Shown here one piece after another: positions 60,516-64,000 of a DNA stretch of 64,000 nucleotides; the stretch's first letter is position 1, and each line of letters begins with the position of its first letter. The notes below the pieces were generated by a model. That model saw only the letters and a program-made list of their open reading frames with translations, had not been told where the DNA came from and made no database searches. Where the stretch lies: contig OW240924.1 in assembly GCA_933207985.1 (NCBI GenBank), positions 70,550,742 through 70,614,741 of the forward strand, written 5' to 3'. Position numbers and translations under genes: made by a program. The DNA comes from Pelobates cultripes (Eukaryota; Chordata; Amphibia; Anura; Pelobatidae).

Positions 60516-63102
60516 CTTTTTTAATAGCAAAGGGATGGGGGTGGACAGAAAGTGGTAGACACAAGGGAACCTATGCAGTAGTTCTGAAATAACAATTGTT
60601 ATTTTTCAAGATTGATGATAAAGGAATACTGTAAGAACAATAGCTATATTCTGACCAGATGTTTTTGTGCAATTTCACTAAAAAAAGGTGTCCAAACCCA
60701 TGATCCTTTGCTGGTGCATGCATTACGTGGAGTTTACCATTCCACATTATCTTTATAAATCTTTACTTCTGGCCTTGGATGGCAGTGATAATCTGGGGGC
60801 AGGTTAGGCTCTGTCAGTCTATAATTGTTTTTGAAGACTAGACGGATTTATACAACTTTGAATGCAGAATTTGGCGACATTCTGTAGTTATATTGATGAT
60901 ATTTTATTCATTTATAATGGTACCATACTCTCCCTTCAGGTATTTTCAAGTCACCATAAGCTGAAAATGTATGTATGTTACGCACATATAATTAACAAAG
61001 ATAAGGCAGACTTTTATTTTTTGTGAAAGGCGTGACTCTGTTTTTAAATAATAACAATAATATCAAAACGGTATGTTTAGCTTTACCCTTTGTTTCAAAT
61101 ATATTCCGGGGTCTAGAAACTATTTATAATGGTTTTCCTTCTGATGACTTTGGAAAGATCAAACATTGAGTTGATATAATCAAACTTGTGACTAAGGCAC
61201 TAGTTCCCAATCCAATCCTTACACACTGCACAAATTTAAACATTTTGCAGTTCTATTCCAATGAGGATATTGTCAAAACCTTGGCCATTGCTGTGCATTG
61301 AGGACTTGACTGGAAACCATAGCTCTAAGATACTATAGAGTAAACCAAATTCTCTGCTCTATCTCGTGATCTGCAGGTCTTTCAAGATAATGTGACAAAC
61401 CACAGGACCCATATGTTTGGTCTCCTTTGACTATTTTTGATGGCATACGTTGCATCCCAATTCACTGTTGACCAATATTTGCATGTAGAAGATTAAGTCA
61501 CATTACATACAACTAGAATGTAGCACACTAAATATGCATGTTTTGGAATGTCCCAGAGATTTTCAGTTTTCCAAGATTATCATACAGGCAAACTTATCAA
61601 AATAAGTCTAGAATAAAGATTTAGGAAAACACTGATGAGCTCTGGGGTATAGAGAAATTATTCTACATAATACATTTAGCCTTTTTTAGTTGTGCTTTTA
61701 ACTCTCATATTATTTAAGTATGATTGAGCATCACTGGCAGGCAGATATATGGCTTGTCTAAACCCCCCTAACTACCAAACAATGTTTCAAATTGTGTCAC
61801 CCTATTTAATTTAATAACTATAGTTTTGATCTCTGTCATAGCTTCACTTGTGTATCTTTATCGATGCTAAATTTGAAAGATGAAGCTGGACAATCACCAA
61901 AGCTTGGGGTACATGTATGTGTTTGTGTTACTGGTAAAGGTGTTGTGAGACGTGCTAGGGAGAACAGCCTGCAGACATATACAAGTTATATTTTGCTAGT
62001 AAAAATGTTATAGTTGTAAAAAGTTGTAGCTGTGACTTTTTCTTAGAAGACGTGGACGGGCCTTGTGTCTTTTTTATGGGGTGGTGAATTGTCTCTTAAA
62101 ACATGACTTAACAGTCAAAAGATTGTGAGTGATGCTCATTTAACAACAAATTAAATCAAGAAAATCAAGAGGTTTGTTAGAACTGCACCAAACGTATGTT
62201 GCTTAATAGCACATTAGAGACCAGAACCTCACAAAATTAAAATTCCAGTCTAGTCCCTTCACAATCAAAGGAAAAGGCTGCACAAGCATGCCATTTTAGT
62301 CATTAGGTCATTTTCAAAGATACAATTGTTGTTTAAAATGTGGTTAAGAAGCTAGATTCATGTAAAGGGAAACCAGATGGGATTCTTACTTTGAAACATA
62401 CTCAGAACGTGGACTGCATTTTATTCTACTTTAAAACATACAACATGTGTGTCCTTCAAACTATGTGCCACACAGGCAGGCCCGCAGGGTATTACAGAGT
62501 GATTTATATGATCTAAAATGTTTTCCCTTTTTTTCTCTTCTTCTCGACAAGAGAGTTTGTAAATTGTTGTACATTTTATAGTAAAAGGCTTCTTGAGATA
62601 GGAGTTAATTACGGGAAGGGGGTTTAACAGCATTCCTATATTTTTTCAATGTATAAAATTATTGAAATTCTATAAAATTGTTATAAAAAATAAAAGACTA
62701 TAACTACATACTTAGATTAGTAATACTTATATCATTCCAGAACTTGTGACTACGGTCTGTAAAATGTGTGTAAATTATTGCCCGCAGTATGCGTGAACAA
62801 GAGCGTTAGGTTAATCAGAATCATTTGTTGCAATTTGTTAACATTTCTCTTCATCTGAATTTCATTAGAAATCTGTGTTTTGATACCTACATTGAGAAGT
62901 ACTAAAAAATAAATAAAAAGACATGGGGCCACTAGAATTTCACCTATAAAACAGCAGGGACCCAGACATATAGCACTTACTATTCCCTTGCATTGTCATT
63001 GTTGATTACAGCGCTAATATATTGTTCTAATAAGAAATAACTGTTTTTCATTTGATTCAGTTTTCAGTTTTTATAGCTGTAATTTTAAGCCATGGACCAC
63101 AG
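60516..63102. other. Intergenic sequence, nothing recognised
   Basis: AT-rich. No exon, RNA or nameable repeat was recognised. Confidence 0.4.
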
Positions 63103-63624
63103 TTAAAGGGACACTATTGTCACCAAAACAACTGTAGGCTTTTTTTGTATAGATCATGCTTCTGCAGTCTCACTGCTCAATTCTCTGCCATTTAGGAGTT
63201 AAATCACTTTTGTTTCTGTTAATGCAGCCCTAGCCACACCTCCCCTGGCTGTGACTCACTAATTGAAAAGTTTTATTTTCAATCAGATATGCTTTAAGAG
63301 TTGTTTTGTCTCCTACTCTATAAATTGAAATTTAATCACAGATAGGATAATCCAAAAGGGTCTAGCAAGCAATTAACAGAGCAGGAGACATGAAATTCTA
63401 AATTAAACAAAATTTGCAATAAAGGAAGTGTAAACATTAGATGACTTTTTACAGGAAGTCTTTAGGAAGGCTGTGTAAGTCACGTGCACATATGGCTGCA
63501 TAAAGAAAGTTATTTAACTCCTAAATGGCAGACAATTGAGCAGTGAGACTACAGGGACAACAGCTATACACCAAAACTGCTTCATTAAGCTAATGTTGTT
63601 TTGGTGACTATAGTGTCGCTTTAA
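63103..63624 (+). mobile_element. T2-like MITE, full length
   Basis: TTAA at 63103-63106 and 63621-63624. The ends are 30-base inverted repeats with two mismatches (TTAAAGGGACACTATTGTCA on the left, matching inverted sequence on the right). It provides the complete form of the half copy at 27170. Non-coding. Confidence 0.92.
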
Positions 63625-63866
63625 GGTCATGAATGAGGGTCATTGTTAGAGTTCAAATTAAATTAAAGGGTCTCTAGCTATGGTGCCAGCATTACCATAA
63701 CACTGTCCCTAAGTCTAGTGCCAAATCATTTTTGAGCAATTTAAAACAAAAGAAAAGGGGGCTGGGGGGGACCTACAGGAGTTTTAGTTGATTTTTTTAA
63801 AATTTTGTACTCATAAAATTGATGCTTACCCTTTAAATATTGATACTGTCTCTATTGTGTTTTCAG

Positions 63867-63967
63867 TCTATGAAAATACAGACAGAATTCCAATTATGAT
63901 CGCTGGAGAATCATCTAATAGAAGCCCTCAGTCTGCAATAAAGAGCAGCCCTCCTACAGCAAAATAA
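63867..63967 (+). CDS. Unrecognised possible terminal coding exon
   Basis: After a strong acceptor (TCTCTATTGTGTTTTCAG ending 63866) a frame starting with the last two bases of a split codon reads YENTDRIPIMIAGESSNR and ends SSPPTAK with TAA at 63965-63967. An AATAAA overlaps the stop. The text is compositionally protein-like (polar, Ser/Pro-rich tail), as in the cytoplasmic tail of a membrane protein. I do not recognise it and see no earlier exon in the window. The coding part is only 32 residues, so chance cannot be excluded. Confidence 0.4.
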
Positions 63968-64000
63968 AAACAAAAATATCCCACAAATGTAAACGCTTCC

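Overview
This is vertebrate nuclear DNA and almost certainly comes from an anuran amphibian (frog). The evidence is AT-rich intergenic sequence, long CA/TG and TA microsatellites, and a transposon mix typical of frogs: T2-type MITEs with TTAA target sites, several non-autonomous hAT families, Tc1/mariner elements of at least three lineages, CR1/L2/L1-type LINEs, and Ty3/gypsy retrotransposons whose Gag and protease resemble the sushi/PEG10 lineage. There is no bacterial-style gene organisation. No tRNA, rRNA or CRISPR was recognised. The species cannot be named from the sequence alone.

Layout. 1-6.6 kb: intergenic DNA with a TG tract, a short palindromic MITE, a hairpin repeat and a truncated Tc1-like element. 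6.6-15.9 kb: a nested complex. An older + strand Ty3/gypsy element (6636-15936, 5-bp duplication CCCAG) carries a 2-kb hAT element inserted in its integrase with an 8-bp duplication. Near its 3' end lies a second, - strand copy of the same retrotransposon family. 16-25.9 kb: more hAT elements (one contains another hAT and a T2 MITE) and a third, diverged retrotransposon fragment. 27-29.2 kb: a hAT-like element, then two consecutive exon-like segments of a PKC-like protein kinase. 31-37 kb: an L2 LINE tail split by a hAT element, a T2 MITE and a probable solo LTR. 39-46 kb: an L1-type LINE remnant, a T2 MITE holding a hAT, and a Tc1 element whose right end lies in a 464-bp tandem duplication. 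47-52 kb: a T2 MITE, a possible terminal exon on the - strand, and a Tc1 element split by a CR1-like LINE. 54-64 kb: a solo LTR with perfect 5-bp duplications, more MITEs, an L2 remnant, and a possible terminal coding exon at the right edge.

Few host-gene pieces can be argued for: the kinase N-lobe exons (28738-29127), a terminal-exon candidate on the - strand (48098-48370), and a terminal-exon candidate on the + strand (63867-63967). They do not form a recognisable pathway. The rest is a record of transposition into transposons.

The best leads are as follows. (1) The Ty3/gypsy family appears to be self-priming: the putative transcript start in the LTR is complementary to the site just after the LTR. 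(2) Four dispersed hairpins share a GAAAC-like flank but have different, internally complementary stems, resembling hammerhead cores of Penelope-like elements. (3) Unrelated non-autonomous DNA transposons carry the same splice-donor-like motif. (4) hAT elements carry a palindromic ETS/CRE-like module. No complete, novel multi-gene system was found.
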